Source: an uncultured Pelagibacteraceae bacterium
GTDB lineage: Bacteria > Pseudomonadota > Alphaproteobacteria > Pelagibacterales > Pelagibacteraceae
Direction of reading: 5' to 3'
DNA: 64,000 nt
NCBI GenBank assembly: GCA_902566365.1
Contig: CACFIH010000006.1
Location: 1 to 64,000, forward strand
The notes below the pieces were generated by a model. It was not told the DNA's origin. It was given only the letters and a program-made list of their open reading frames with translations, and did no database searches. The position numbers and the translations under genes were made by a program. Of the stretch, positions 30,535 to 38,802 are shown in pieces; within the stretch, counting starts at the first letter, position 1; each line of letters begins with the position of its first letter.

Positions 30535-30903
30535 TTATTCCCAATCTAATGCGCCTTTTTTCCACTCATAAATAAAACCTACCGTAAGTATAAATAAAAA
30601 AATCATCATTGATACAAAACCTAAAAAACCAATTGTTCCTAATGATATAGCCCAGGGAAAAAGGAAAGCGATTTCAAGATCAAAAATTATAAAAAGTATT
30701 GCGACTAAATAAAAGCGAACATCAAATTCCATTCTGGAATCTTCAAACGGTTCAAATCCACATTCATATGCCGATAATTTTTCAGGGTCTGGGTTTTTTG
30801 GAGATAAGATAAAATTAACAATAACAAACGCACAACTCAATCCTAACGCTATAATTAGGAATAATATTATTGGTAAATAATCCTTTAAAAATTCTGCAGT
30901 CAT
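30535..30903 (-). CDS. nuoA: NADH-quinone oxidoreductase subunit A
   Basis: 122-residue membrane subunit with three helices. The loop [20 protein letters not shown] (about residues 44-62) contains the conserved Cys that switches exposure with enzyme state in mitochondrial homologues. It is the first gene of the complex I operon. Two TATAAT boxes stand 50-65 bases upstream. Confidence 0.97.
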   Translation of the reverse strand: MTAEFLKDYLPIILFLIIALGLSCAFVIVNFILSPKNPDPEKLSAYECGFEPFEDSRMEFDVRFYLVAILFIIFDLEIAFLFPWAISLGTIGFLGFVSMMIFLFILTVGFIYEWKKGALDWE

Positions 30904-30952
30904 TTGGAATATATATCATTTTTTAAAGCTAGATGAAGTGGTGTTAGGTCAC

Positions 30953-30967
30953 ATTATACAAATTATA
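30953..30967 (-). promoter_or_regulatory. Candidate -10 boxes for the nuo operon
   Basis: Two perfect TATAAT hexamers occur in tandem on the minus strand at 30967-30962 and 30958-30953, in the gap between tRNA-Asp and nuoA. No good TTGACA-like -35 box is seen at the right distance. The transcript would have a leader of about 45-55 bases. The alternative is read-through from the tRNA genes upstream. Confidence 0.4.
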
Positions 30968-31008
30968 CACCATATTTGATAATAATTATCACTTGTAAAC
31001 TTGTAAAG

Positions 31009-31085
31009 TGGCGGGAGTGAAGGGACTCGAACCCTCGACCTATCGCGTGACAGGCGATCGCTCTAACCAACTGAGCTACACCCCC
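31009..31085 (-). tRNA. tRNA-Asp (anticodon GTC)
   Basis: 77 bases with encoded CCA. On the minus strand the acceptor GGGGGTG pairs with CACTCCC (one G-T pair), the D arm begins TAGCTC, the anticodon loop is CTGTCAC with anticodon GTC, and the T arm contains GGGTTCGAGTCCC. The discriminator base is G, as expected for Asp. It lies 15 bases downstream of tRNA-Val. Confidence 0.97.
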
Positions 31086-31100
31086 ACTTTTGATTCATTT

Positions 31101-31176
31101 TGGTGGGCAGTAAAGGACTCGAACCTTTGACCCCCTCGGTGTAAACGAGATGCTCTACCAACTGAGCTAACCGCCC
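31101..31176 (-). tRNA. tRNA-Val (anticodon TAC)
   Basis: 76 bases with encoded CCA. On the minus strand the acceptor is GGGCGGT against ACTGCCC, the anticodon stem TCTCG/CGAGG encloses TTTACAC giving anticodon TAC, and the T loop is GGTTCGAGTCC. The Val-Asp tandem pair is common in alphaproteobacteria. It starts about 50 bases after lon ends. Confidence 0.97.
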
Positions 31177-31226
31177 AAAAATGAAGGTTACTAATACATC
31201 AAGGTTTAGATAATGTAAATTATTTA

Positions 31227-33605
31227 TTATTGAATACTGGCTTGAGATTTATCGTCTTTTTTAGTCATATCAACCTCTACCCATTCTGTCTTCTTAAGTT
31301 CCTTGGTTAATGCAATCTTTAAAACTTCATCAGCAAATTCAACTGGAGTAATCTTAATTTCATCAATTATTTTTTTTGGCATATCGACTAAATCCTTTTC
31401 ATTTTCTTTAGGTATTAAAACCTCTTTGATTCCAGCTCTGTGAGCAGCGATTAGCTTTTCTTTCAATCCACCAATAGGTAACACCTGACCTGTCAATGTA
31501 ACTTCACCAGTCATAGCTACATCTCTTTTTACTGGAATGCCAGTAATTGATGAAACTATTGACGTTACCATTCCGATCCCAGCAGAAGGTCCATCTTTAG
31601 GAGTGGCTCCTTCAGGTACGTGAATATGAAAATCTTTCTTTTCAAATAAAGGTGGAATAATACCATACTCCAAACATTTTGACCTTACAAAAGATTTAGC
31701 TGCTTTAACTGACTCCTGCATCACGTCCCCAAGCTTACCTGTTATTTGCATTCTTCCTTTGCCGGGCATTGTTACGGTCTCAATCTTTAAAATTTCACCA
31801 CCATATTCAGTCCAAGCTAAACCTGTAACAATTCCTACTCTATTTTCAGACTCTAGTTCACCAGATTTAAATTTTGGAACTCCTAAAAAATCAGGTAAAT
31901 TATCTTTTTTAATTTTGACCTCATTTTCTTCTCCAGAAACTATTTTCTTAACAACTTTTCTTGCCAGTTTAGATATTTCTCTCTCTAAATTTCTTACCCC
32001 AGACTCTTTAGTATAGCCTCTAATAATTTCCTGAATTATGTTATTTTCTAAATTCATTTCATTATCTTTTACACCATTATCTTTAATTTGTTTTGGTAAT
32101 AGATATTTATTTGCTATATTAATTTTCTCATCTTCTGTGTAGCCAGCCAATCTTATAACTTCCATTCTGTCTAATAAAGGAGGGAGAATATTCAAAGTGT
32201 TAGCTGTAGTAACAAACATCACATCAGACAAGTCATAATCAACTTCAAGATAGTGATCATTAAAAGTTGTATTTTGCTCTGGGTCTAAAGCCTCTAATAA
32301 AGCTGAAGATGGATCTCCTCTGTAATCATTTCCAATTTTATCAATCTCATCTAGTAAAATTAGTGGATTTTTAGTTCCAGCTTTTTTCATCATTTGAATT
32401 ATTTTTCCCGGTAAAGATCCTATATAGGTTCTTCTGTGGCCTCTGATTTCTGCTTCATCTCTCATACCTCCAACAGACATTCTAACGAACTCTCTATTAG
32501 TGGCTTTCGCTATTGATTTACCTAAAGATGTTTTACCAACACCTGGTGGTCCAACTAAACACAAAATTGGCCCTTTAATTTTTTCCATTCTTTTTTGAAC
32601 TGCTAAAAATTCAATTATCCTCTCTTTAACTTTTTCTAATCCAAAATGATCTTTATCTAAAACCTCTAATGCTTTTTTTAAATTTATATCAACTGTACTT
32701 TTTTTGAACCAAGGAAGTTCGATCATCCAATCTAAATAATTTCTAACAACTGTTGCTTCAGCAGACATAGGGCTCATATTTTTTAATTTTTTAAGCTCTT
32801 GCAGACATTTTTTTTCAATTTCTTTGGGCATTTTTGCTTTTAGAATAGCTTTGTTTAAGCTTGTGCTCTCATCTTTACCGTCTTCAATTTCTCCCAATTC
32901 TTTTTGAATAGCTTTTAGCTGCTCATTTAAATAATATTCTCTTTGAGTTTTTTCCATTTGAGTTTTAACTCGACCTCTAATTCTTTTTTCAACTCCAATA
33001 ATGCTTGTTTCATTCTCCATGATCTTTATGATTGAATTTAATCTCTTCTTAACATCAACTGTTTCAAATATTTGCTGCTTTTCAGAAATTGTAGCTGTTA
33101 TATGAGATGCAATATTATCTGCAATTTGAGAAGGGTCTTTTAATTGTTTAATACTACTTATAGTTTCTGAAGATATTTTTTTGTTTATAGACGTTAACTT
33201 TTCAAGTCTTCTTAAAGCAGTTACAGCTAAAGGATATAAATCTTCATTATCGTTTAATACATCATTGTATATAGAGTAATCACAAATTATAAATTTATCA
33301 TTATCTTTAAAATCCAAAATTTTTACTCTTTTAATACCTTCAACCAAAACTTTTACTGTACCATCTGGTAATTTTAAAAGTTGCAGTATATTTCCCTCAC
33401 AGCCGTACATAAAAATGTCTGTTTTTTTTGGATCATCTATCTCAGAATTTTTTTGAGTGACTAAAATAATTTTTTTATCTTTTTTCATCACTTCATTTAA
33501 AGCTGATATAGATTTATCCCTCCCAACAAAAAGTGGAATTACCATGCTAGGAAAGACTACGATGTCTCTCAACGGAAGAAGTGGTGACGAAAATTTTACA
33601 TCCAT
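31227..33605 (-). CDS. lon: ATP-dependent protease Lon
   Basis: 792-residue AAA+ serine protease that removes damaged and regulatory proteins. The N-terminal substrate domain begins with LPLRDIVVFPSMVIPLFVGR. Walker A GPPGVGKTS is near residues 350-358. The proteolytic Ser is Ser674 in PKDGPSAG and the partner Lys is Lys717 in GGLKEKL. The last 15 residues are polar and variable. The gene follows clpX with a 60-base gap that is AT-rich and may hold its own promoter. Confidence 0.97.
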   Translation of the reverse strand: MDVKFSSPLLPLRDIVVFPSMVIPLFVGRDKSISALNEVMKKDKKIILVTQKNSEIDDPKKTDIFMYGCEGNILQLLKLPDGTVKVLVEGIKRVKILDFKDNDKFIICDYSIYNDVLNDNEDLYPLAVTALRRLEKLTSINKKISSETISSIKQLKDPSQIADNIASHITATISEKQQIFETVDVKKRLNSIIKIMENETSIIGVEKRIRGRVKTQMEKTQREYYLNEQLKAIQKELGEIEDGKDESTSLNKAILKAKMPKEIEKKCLQELKKLKNMSPMSAEATVVRNYLDWMIELPWFKKSTVDINLKKALEVLDKDHFGLEKVKERIIEFLAVQKRMEKIKGPILCLVGPPGVGKTSLGKSIAKATNREFVRMSVGGMRDEAEIRGHRRTYIGSLPGKIIQMMKKAGTKNPLILLDEIDKIGNDYRGDPSSALLEALDPEQNTTFNDHYLEVDYDLSDVMFVTTANTLNILPPLLDRMEVIRLAGYTEDEKINIANKYLLPKQIKDNGVKDNEMNLENNIIQEIIRGYTKESGVRNLEREISKLARKVVKKIVSGEENEVKIKKDNLPDFLGVPKFKSGELESENRVGIVTGLAWTEYGGEILKIETVTMPGKGRMQITGKLGDVMQESVKAAKSFVRSKCLEYGIIPPLFEKKDFHIHVPEGATPKDGPSAGIGMVTSIVSSITGIPVKRDVAMTGEVTLTGQVLPIGGLKEKLIAAHRAGIKEVLIPKENEKDLVDMPKKIIDEIKITPVEFADEVLKIALTKELKKTEWVEVDMTKKDDKSQASIQ

Positions 33606-33665
33606 ATGTAGAATATGGATATTATATTTTATATTGCAATACCTTTTTATAAGTTATTAAGGATA

Positions 33666-34931
33666 TTAAGCCGCTGTTGTTTTAGCTGACTTAGACTTAT
33701 TGTCACTTTTTGAGTGAACAATTATTGGCTGAGAAAGACCTTTGGCCACTGAAGCATCTATTATTACCTCCTCAATATTATCTTGACTAGGTAAATCATA
33801 CATTGTTTTTAATAATATATTTTCTAAAATTGACCTTAAACCTCTTGCACCAGTTTTTTTGCTAATAGCTTTCAAAGCTATTTCTTTCAAAGCATTTTCT
33901 TTAAATGTAAGTTTAGCTCCATCCAATTTAAATAATTCTTGATATTGTTTGATTAGAGAATTTTTTGGTTCTTGTAAAATTTTTATTAAAGATTTATCAT
34001 CTAAATCTTCCAAAGTCGCTATCATTGGTAGTCTACCTATAAATTCAGGAATTAAACCATATTTCAAAAGATCTTCTGGTTCTAAACCTTTCATCCATTC
34101 ACCAGTTTTTTTGTCTTGAGTATTTTTTACATCTGCTCCAAAACCTATTGAGGTACCTTTATCTCTTTGAGAAATAATTTTATCTAAACCAGCAAATGCT
34201 CCACCACAGATAAAGAGTATGTTGGTCGTATCTACTTGTAAAAATTCTTGTTGTGGGTGTTTTCTTCCACCTTGAGGAGGAACACTAGCAACAGTGCCTT
34301 CCATTATTTTTAACAATGCCTGTTGTACACCTTCACCTGAAACATCTCTTGTTATAGATGGATTTTCTGATTTTCTACTTATTTTATCTACCTCATCAAT
34401 ATAAACTATTCCCCTTTGTGCCTTTTCCACATTATAGTCAGCGGCTTGTAAAAGTTTTAAAATAATATTTTCAACATCTTCTCCAACATATCCTGCTTCA
34501 GTCAAAGTAGTTGCGTCAGCCATCGTAAAAGGTACATCTAAAATTCTTGCAAGAGTTTGTGCTAATAAAGTTTTTCCACATCCAGTAGGACCTACTAAAA
34601 GAATATTTGATTTTGCTAGTTCAACACTTTTACTAGTTTTATTTTCATAATTTAATCTTTTATAATGATTGTGAACAGCAACTGACAAAACTTTTTTGGC
34701 ATGTGATTGCCCAATAACATAATCATCAAGAACTGAGCAAATTTCTTTCGGAGAAGGCAATCCGTCCTGATGTTTAACGAATGTATCTTTACTCTCCTCT
34801 TTGATAATATCCATACATAACTCAACGCATTCATCACATATAAAAACTGTTGGTCCTGCAATGAGTTTTCTTACTTCATGTTGGCTTTTACCACAAAAAG
34901 AACAGTACAAAATATTTTTATTATTACTCAT
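33666..34931 (-). CDS. clpX: ATP-dependent Clp protease ATP-binding subunit ClpX
   Basis: 421-residue unfoldase that feeds ClpP. The zinc-binding domain has Cys10, Cys13, Cys32 and Cys35. Walker A is [11 protein letters not shown] near 117-127, and the Walker B region reads [14 protein letters not shown]. The ClpP-docking loop carries IGFGA, the expected IGF tripeptide. The C-terminus is Ser/Lys-rich. It lies between clpP and lon in the classic order. Confidence 0.97.
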   Translation of the reverse strand: MSNNKNILYCSFCGKSQHEVRKLIAGPTVFICDECVELCMDIIKEESKDTFVKHQDGLPSPKEICSVLDDYVIGQSHAKKVLSVAVHNHYKRLNYENKTSKSVELAKSNILLVGPTGCGKTLLAQTLARILDVPFTMADATTLTEAGYVGEDVENIILKLLQAADYNVEKAQRGIVYIDEVDKISRKSENPSITRDVSGEGVQQALLKIMEGTVASVPPQGGRKHPQQEFLQVDTTNILFICGGAFAGLDKIISQRDKGTSIGFGADVKNTQDKKTGEWMKGLEPEDLLKYGLIPEFIGRLPMIATLEDLDDKSLIKILQEPKNSLIKQYQELFKLDGAKLTFKENALKEIALKAISKKTGARGLRSILENILLKTMYDLPSQDNIEEVIIDASVAKGLSQPIIVHSKSDNKSKSAKTTAA

Positions 34932-34962
34932 AAAATTTTTAACGAATCATTATGTATACTTT

Positions 34963-34968
34963 ATTATA
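34963..34968 (-). promoter_or_regulatory. Candidate -10 box upstream of clpX
   Basis: TATAAT on the minus strand at 34968-34963, in the 89-base gap between clpP and clpX. The best upstream element, AAACTT at 17 bases, is a weak -35. No clear sigma-32 type element (CTTG with a 17-base spacer and CCAT box) was found. A separate clpX promoter is plausible but not certain. Confidence 0.3.
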
Positions 34969-35020
34969 AATGACTCATACTAATCAAGTTTGGAATATTG
35001 ATTACTCAATATATTGTGTT

Positions 35021-35632
35021 TTAAGATCTTTTCTCTACTACTTCATCTATTAAACCAAATGATTTTGCTGTTTCAGCTGTCATAAAATTGTCTCTCTCTA
35101 ATGCAGTTTTAATTTCATCAACAGATTTTCCTGTATGTTTAGAATAAATTTGATTTAATCTTTTTTTTAGTGAAAGAACTTCGTTTGCATGAATTTCTAT
35201 ATCTGTTGCTTGTCCTTGATATCCTGCTGAAGGTTGATGAACCATTATTCGTGAATTGGGTAATGAAAATCTTTTTCCTTTAGTGCCAGCGGATAACAAA
35301 AATGATCCCATAGAAGCAGCCTGTCCTATGCATAAAGTTGAAACATCTGGTTTTATATATTGCATTGTATCATAGATCCCCAATCCTGATGTAACTAAAC
35401 CTCCTGGACTGTTAATATATAAATAAATTTCTTTTTTTGGATCCTCAGACTCTAAAAAAAGCAATTGTGCTGTAACTAAGGAAGCAACATTATCATTAAT
35501 TTGTCCTGTTAAAAAAATAATCCTTTCTTTAAGAAGTCTTGAATAAATATCATAAGCCCTTTCACCTCTATTAGATTGTTCAACAACCATGGGCACTAAG
35601 TTACTCATATGCTCGTTCATTTTATTTATCAT
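35021..35632 (-). CDS. clpP: ATP-dependent Clp protease proteolytic subunit ClpP
   Basis: 203-residue serine peptidase that forms the double-ring chamber. The catalytic triad is Ser107 in GQAASMGS, His132 in [10 protein letters not shown] and Asp181 in ERDNFM. The N-terminus [20 protein letters not shown] is typical, and the propeptide is about 15 residues. It starts 32 bases after tig. Confidence 0.97.
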   Translation of the reverse strand: MINKMNEHMSNLVPMVVEQSNRGERAYDIYSRLLKERIIFLTGQINDNVASLVTAQLLFLESEDPKKEIYLYINSPGGLVTSGLGIYDTMQYIKPDVSTLCIGQAASMGSFLLSAGTKGKRFSLPNSRIMVHQPSAGYQGQATDIEIHANEVLSLKKRLNQIYSKHTGKSVDEIKTALERDNFMTAETAKSFGLIDEVVEKRS

Positions 35633-35664
35633 AAGTTGATTCGTTTTACTTATACAACTTGAGA

Positions 35665-37101
35665 TTACTTTTTGCTAACTTTTTTTGTTTTTTTTGAAGC
35701 AGGTTTACTTTTTACAGTTTTTGAAGGAGATTTTTTGACCTCAATTTTTTTAGTCTCGACCTTTTTTTTAGATACTTTTTCATCGTTATTGATTTGTTTA
35801 TCTATATTTTGATTTTGAGCTTGTTTTAAAATTTTTTCAGCCTCATCTTTCGTAACTTCTTTTTTTACAGATTTTGCTTTTTTTTTTATTAATTTTATAA
35901 TCTTTTCCTCATAAACTGTTCCTCTTAAACTTGCTAAAGCAGATGGATTCTTTTGATAAAAGTCCATTACCATTTTCTCTTGTCCTGGCATCATTCTGAT
36001 TTGTTTTTGAACTTCAGACTGAAGTTCTTGTTCTGTAACTTGGATTTTATTTTGTTCACCAAATTCATTAAGAATTAATCCAACTTTAATTCTTTTTTTT
36101 GCTATTTCCTCAAAATTTTTTCTATTTTTTTTTGTGTCCTCTTCTGACATTCCTTGGGAAAGTACTTTCACTTCTTCTTCAACTAAATTTTCTGGGATTT
36201 CATTCAATTTAAAAGTTTCTATTTCTTTTAAAATTTGATTTTTTGCTAATCGGTCTAATGAGTTTTTGTATTCATCATTAATTTGTTTTGATATTAAGCT
36301 TTTTAAATCATTTAAATCTTTGGCTCCTAAATTTTTTGCAAATTGATCATCGACCTTTACTTCTTCAGAATTTTTTAGAGCTGTTATTAAACATTTAAAT
36401 TTAGCTTTTTTATTTATCAATTCTTTTTCAGGAAAATTTTCTGGTAAAACTGCATAAACAATTCTATGGTCACCTTTTTTGACACCAATTAATTGTTTGT
36501 CGAAATCTTTTAAAAATAAATTTTTTCCAAGAGTTAATTGAGTATTTTTTCCTTCACCACCTTTGAATGGTTTGTCGTCAACTGTTGCTTCATAATCAAA
36601 AACAACTAAATCACCTTCTTTTGCTGTAGTGCCATCTACAGCATCTTTAAAGTTTGGTTGATTTTTAGCAATTTCATTTATTCTTTTATCTGTTTCTTTT
36701 TCATCAATCTTTACAGTGTAGTCATCAAACTTAATATTCTCTATTGATTTAACTTCAACTTTAGGGAGTTCAGTTACAGATATTATATATTCTAAATCTT
36801 TATCTTCACCATAAGTTTTAAGATCTAATTTTGGTTGGCCAGCTGGTTTTATCTTATTCTCCTTTAAAGCTTTTGTTGTTGTCTCCTTTAAAACTTTATC
36901 TAAAACTTCACTGAATACAGCTTTGCCAAATTGTCTTTTTAAAATTTCCCTAGGTACTTTACCAGGTCTGAAACCTTTTAAGTTAACCGATCCTTTAATC
37001 TCTTCATATTTTTCATCCATATAAGCATTCATTTTTTTTTTATCTATGAATACTTTTAAATCTTTATTTAGACCTTTTTTATTTTCTACAGTAACTTTCA
37101 T
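35665..37101 (-). CDS. tig: Trigger factor
   Basis: 478-residue ribosome-bound chaperone and peptidyl-prolyl isomerase. The ribosome-docking signature GFRPGKVP lies at about 43-50, the FKBP-like domain spans about 155-245 ([20 protein letters not shown] in part) and the helical chaperone arms follow. The last 50 residues form an unusual tail with many Lys, Ser, Thr and Val residues, likely disordered. The ATG is only ten bases from the 3' end of tRNA-Leu, so tig is either cotranscribed with the tRNA or served by a promoter inside it. Confidence 0.95.
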   Translation of the reverse strand: MKVTVENKKGLNKDLKVFIDKKKMNAYMDEKYEEIKGSVNLKGFRPGKVPREILKRQFGKAVFSEVLDKVLKETTTKALKENKIKPAGQPKLDLKTYGEDKDLEYIISVTELPKVEVKSIENIKFDDYTVKIDEKETDKRINEIAKNQPNFKDAVDGTTAKEGDLVVFDYEATVDDKPFKGGEGKNTQLTLGKNLFLKDFDKQLIGVKKGDHRIVYAVLPENFPEKELINKKAKFKCLITALKNSEEVKVDDQFAKNLGAKDLNDLKSLISKQINDEYKNSLDRLAKNQILKEIETFKLNEIPENLVEEEVKVLSQGMSEEDTKKNRKNFEEIAKKRIKVGLILNEFGEQNKIQVTEQELQSEVQKQIRMMPGQEKMVMDFYQKNPSALASLRGTVYEEKIIKLIKKKAKSVKKEVTKDEAEKILKQAQNQNIDKQINNDEKVSKKKVETKKIEVKKSPSKTVKSKPASKKTKKVSKK

Positions 37102-37111
37102 AATTAATTAA

Positions 37112-37196
37112 TGGTAGGGCGAAAAGGACTCGAACCTTCACAGATTACTCTATCGGTTCCTAAGACCGACGCGTCTACCAATTCCGCCATCGCCCC
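37112..37196 (-). tRNA. tRNA-Leu (anticodon TAG)
   Basis: 85 bases with a long variable arm and encoded CCA. On the minus strand the acceptor GGGGCGA faces TCGCCCT (first pair G-T), the anticodon stem CGGTC/GACCG-type encloses TTAG giving anticodon TAG, the variable arm is around ATAGAGTAATCTGT, and the T loop is GGTTCGAGTCC. It lies immediately upstream of tig. Confidence 0.95.
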
Positions 37197-37248
37197 ACAA
37201 ATTCAAGAGGTTTATATATGATTGAAAATATTTGTCCAACGACAATTC

Positions 37249-37278
37249 TTGCAAATTGTATTATTTTTCCTTTATAAT
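37249..37278 (+). promoter_or_regulatory. Promoter of the DUF1289 gene, predicting a leaderless mRNA
   Basis: TTGCAA (37249-37254) and a perfect TATAAT (37273-37278) are 18 bases apart. The ATG of the DUF1289 gene is at 37285, only six bases after the -10 box, where transcription would normally begin. The mRNA would therefore have no or almost no 5' leader. Confidence 0.6.
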
Positions 37279-37284
37279 ATTGCT

Positions 37285-37536
37285 ATGATAATTTCACCTT
37301 GCATTAGTATTTGTAAAACTGATCCAAGCACTGGATATTGTTATGGTTGTGGGAGAAATAATGAAGAAAAAAAAATCTGGAAACTTGAAGATACAACTGA
37401 TGATTGGAAAAAAGAAAATATAAAAAATATAAAAAAAAGATTAACTGGTTGGCAATTAGAAAGTTTCGAAGAGTCATATACATACAAAATTGAAAATGGT
37501 ATTTCTTTATTTAAAAAAAATTTAAAAAATGAGTAA
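37285..37536 (+). CDS. DUF1289 domain protein
   Basis: 83 residues from the chosen start. SPCISICKTDPSTGYCYGCGR near the N-terminus holds four Cys in the DUF1289 pattern (C-x3-C and C-x2-C), probably a small metal-binding site, followed by a conserved Trp and a basic helix. Function of the family is unknown. An in-frame ATG at 37222 exists, but it precedes the promoter and adds a hydrophobic stretch absent from the family, so 37285 is preferred. It overlaps the next small gene by eight bases. Confidence 0.85.
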   Translation: MIISPCISICKTDPSTGYCYGCGRNNEEKKIWKLEDTTDDWKKENIKNIKKRLTGWQLESFEESYTYKIENGISLFKKNLKNE

Positions 37537-37702
37537 AACAACAATTGTTATAATAATTTATATTATTGGCCTTATATTTGGAGCTTTGGTGCTTAAAATC
37601 TGGAGTGCAGATACAAGTATTTTAAAAGGTCTTTTGGGATTAGGTTGGACAGCTCTTCTATTGATTGGAATTTTTTTTGTTGAAAAAAATGAGAAAAATT
37701 AA
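37529..37702 (+). CDS. Small membrane protein, 57 residues, unrecognised
   Basis: The open frame starts MSKTTIVIIIYIIGLIFGAL and contains two hydrophobic segments, about residues 5-22 and 33-50, with a short polar turn KIWSADTS between them. It ends in a charged VEKNEKN tail. The ATG lies within the last codons of the DUF1289 gene (eight-base overlap), and its end overlaps the next gene by 14 bases, so the three are likely cotranslated. No family recognised. Support comes from the uninterrupted frame, membrane-like composition and the tight packing. Confidence 0.6.
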   Translation: MSKTTIVIIIYIIGLIFGALVLKIWSADTSILKGLLGLGWTALLLIGIFFVEKNEKN

Positions 37703-38114
37703 ATATCTTCTCTCTCTTTTTTTTTTAATAATTTTACCTTATGAAAATTTAAATTCAGAAATTATCATCATGAGCAAATGTGATGATAAACAAGATGAAT
37801 TTTTAAAAAATGAATACATTCTTAATTTAAAAGAATTAATAATGATAAGAAATTATGTATATAAAGAAAAAACATATCAAAAATATAGATTAACAGACTT
37901 AAGTATTAAAAAATCTAATACTTATGTTAGGAATATATATGAAGAGGATGGGAAAATTTTAACTCATAAGCATGGTTATCCACAATTTTATACTCAAATT
38001 TTATTTGAAAAAGGAAATCAAGAGATTTACATAAAGACTGTTTTAAATGGTGTTGAGGGTATTTCAAAAATATCTAAGTGCAATAAAGTTGAAAAATTTG
38101 ATAAAGAGAGTTAA
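37689..38114 (+). CDS. Hypothetical exported protein, 141 residues
   Basis: The first 24 residues (MRKIKYLLSLFFLIILPYEN and on) look like a signal peptide. The mature part has just two Cys, in MSKCDD and ISKCNK near the two ends, which could form a disulfide in the periplasm. The middle is rich in Tyr, Lys and Ile and appears to be beta-stranded. No family is recognised. An ATG eight codons upstream (37665) adds a charged piece before the signal and is less likely. It converges on the minus-strand microgene at 38111, sharing four bases. Confidence 0.7.
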   Translation: MRKIKYLLSLFFLIILPYENLNSEIIIMSKCDDKQDEFLKNEYILNLKELIMIRNYVYKEKTYQKYRLTDLSIKKSNTYVRNIYEEDGKILTHKHGYPQFYTQILFEKGNQEIYIKTVLNGVEGISKISKCNKVEKFDKES

Positions 38115-38236
38115 TTTTTTTTCTTATTTTTTATAAAATTTCTCTTTTTATTTCTAAATCTACTGTTGGTAATGTTGCTTCTGTGCTTAGCATAGGCTTG
38201 TTTTTGTGCTTGTTTCATGGCTCTTTTTGAAGACAT
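38111..38236 (-). CDS. Basic 41-residue microprotein, unrecognised
   Basis: The frame encodes MSSKRAMKQAQKQAYAKHRS and continues with SRFRNKKRN up to a Lys-rich end. About one third of its residues are Lys or Arg, with no hydrophobic segment, a composition seen in small ribosome- or nucleic-acid-associated proteins. It begins seven bases after the stop of the histidine phosphatase gene, in operon position, and its stop overlaps the stop of the plus-strand exported protein. No family recognised. It fills the only gap between two genes, which supports it being real. Confidence 0.5.
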   Translation of the reverse strand: MSSKRAMKQAQKQAYAKHRSNITNSRFRNKKRNFIKNKKKN

Positions 38237-38243
38237 AATTTTT

Positions 38244-38801
38244 CTAATAATCTATTTCTATATTTCCTAACATATTAAAATTTTTATCGGAAACAATAAT
38301 TTCTCCTGAAGACGGAGCATAGTTTAAAACTTCAGATATCAACACGTAATGAGTTATTAAAATCAAATTTTTATCACTTTGAAATTTTCTTATATAATCA
38401 TTTAAAGCTCTAATCTGCTTCTCTTTGTTTTTTGCAAAGTTAGAACTATAAAAAGAATTTAAAAAACTATTTGTTGAAAAGTTTTTAAAGGCAATTTTTG
38501 CTGTTTCTTTACATCTGCACCACTCACTTGACAAAACTTTATCTATTTTAATATTATTTTTTTTAAAAAATTTACCAATATACTTTGCTTGTTCTCTGCC
38601 CTCCTTGTTTAGATTTCTCTGAGTAGAACAATCGTATAAATTGAAATTATTAGGATCCCCATTTCCAGGTGCATATGCATGTCTAATAAATATTACTTTT
38701 CCACCATCTTCTAATTGATTCAATAATTTTTTATCTAAATCTGCTTTGATAGGTGTAGTTAAAGATATAAAAATAATTATAAAATATTTCAAAAATTTCA
38801 T
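38244..38801 (-). CDS. Secreted histidine phosphatase superfamily protein
   Basis: 185 residues from the chosen start. A signal peptide (MKFLKYFIIIFISLTTPIKA) precedes KVIFIRHAYAPGNGDP, in which RHA replaces the usual RHG of the catalytic motif. DCSTQRNLNKEGREQA, SSEWCRCKETA and the second catalytic His in LITHYVLI are present. It is probably a periplasmic phosphatase of unknown substrate. A longer frame to 38915 runs antisense through the uracil-DNA glycosylase gene and is rejected. Its ATG stands one base away from the ATG of that divergent gene. Confidence 0.85.
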   Translation of the reverse strand: MKFLKYFIIIFISLTTPIKADLDKKLLNQLEDGGKVIFIRHAYAPGNGDPNNFNLYDCSTQRNLNKEGREQAKYIGKFFKKNNIKIDKVLSSEWCRCKETAKIAFKNFSTNSFLNSFYSSNFAKNKEKQIRALNDYIRKFQSDKNLILITHYVLISEVLNYAPSSGEIIVSDKNFNMLGNIEIDY

Positions 38802-38802
38802 T

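Noticed and set aside
33601-33615. CATAT-TCTAC-ATATG repeat at the lon start as an operator
   Set aside because: Five-base AT-rich arms occur often by chance here and no promoter was aligned with them.
38746-38802. Longer start of the uracil-DNA glycosylase
   Set aside because: It would run through the signal peptide region of the divergent phosphatase gene, and the family similarity begins at the ATG at 38803.
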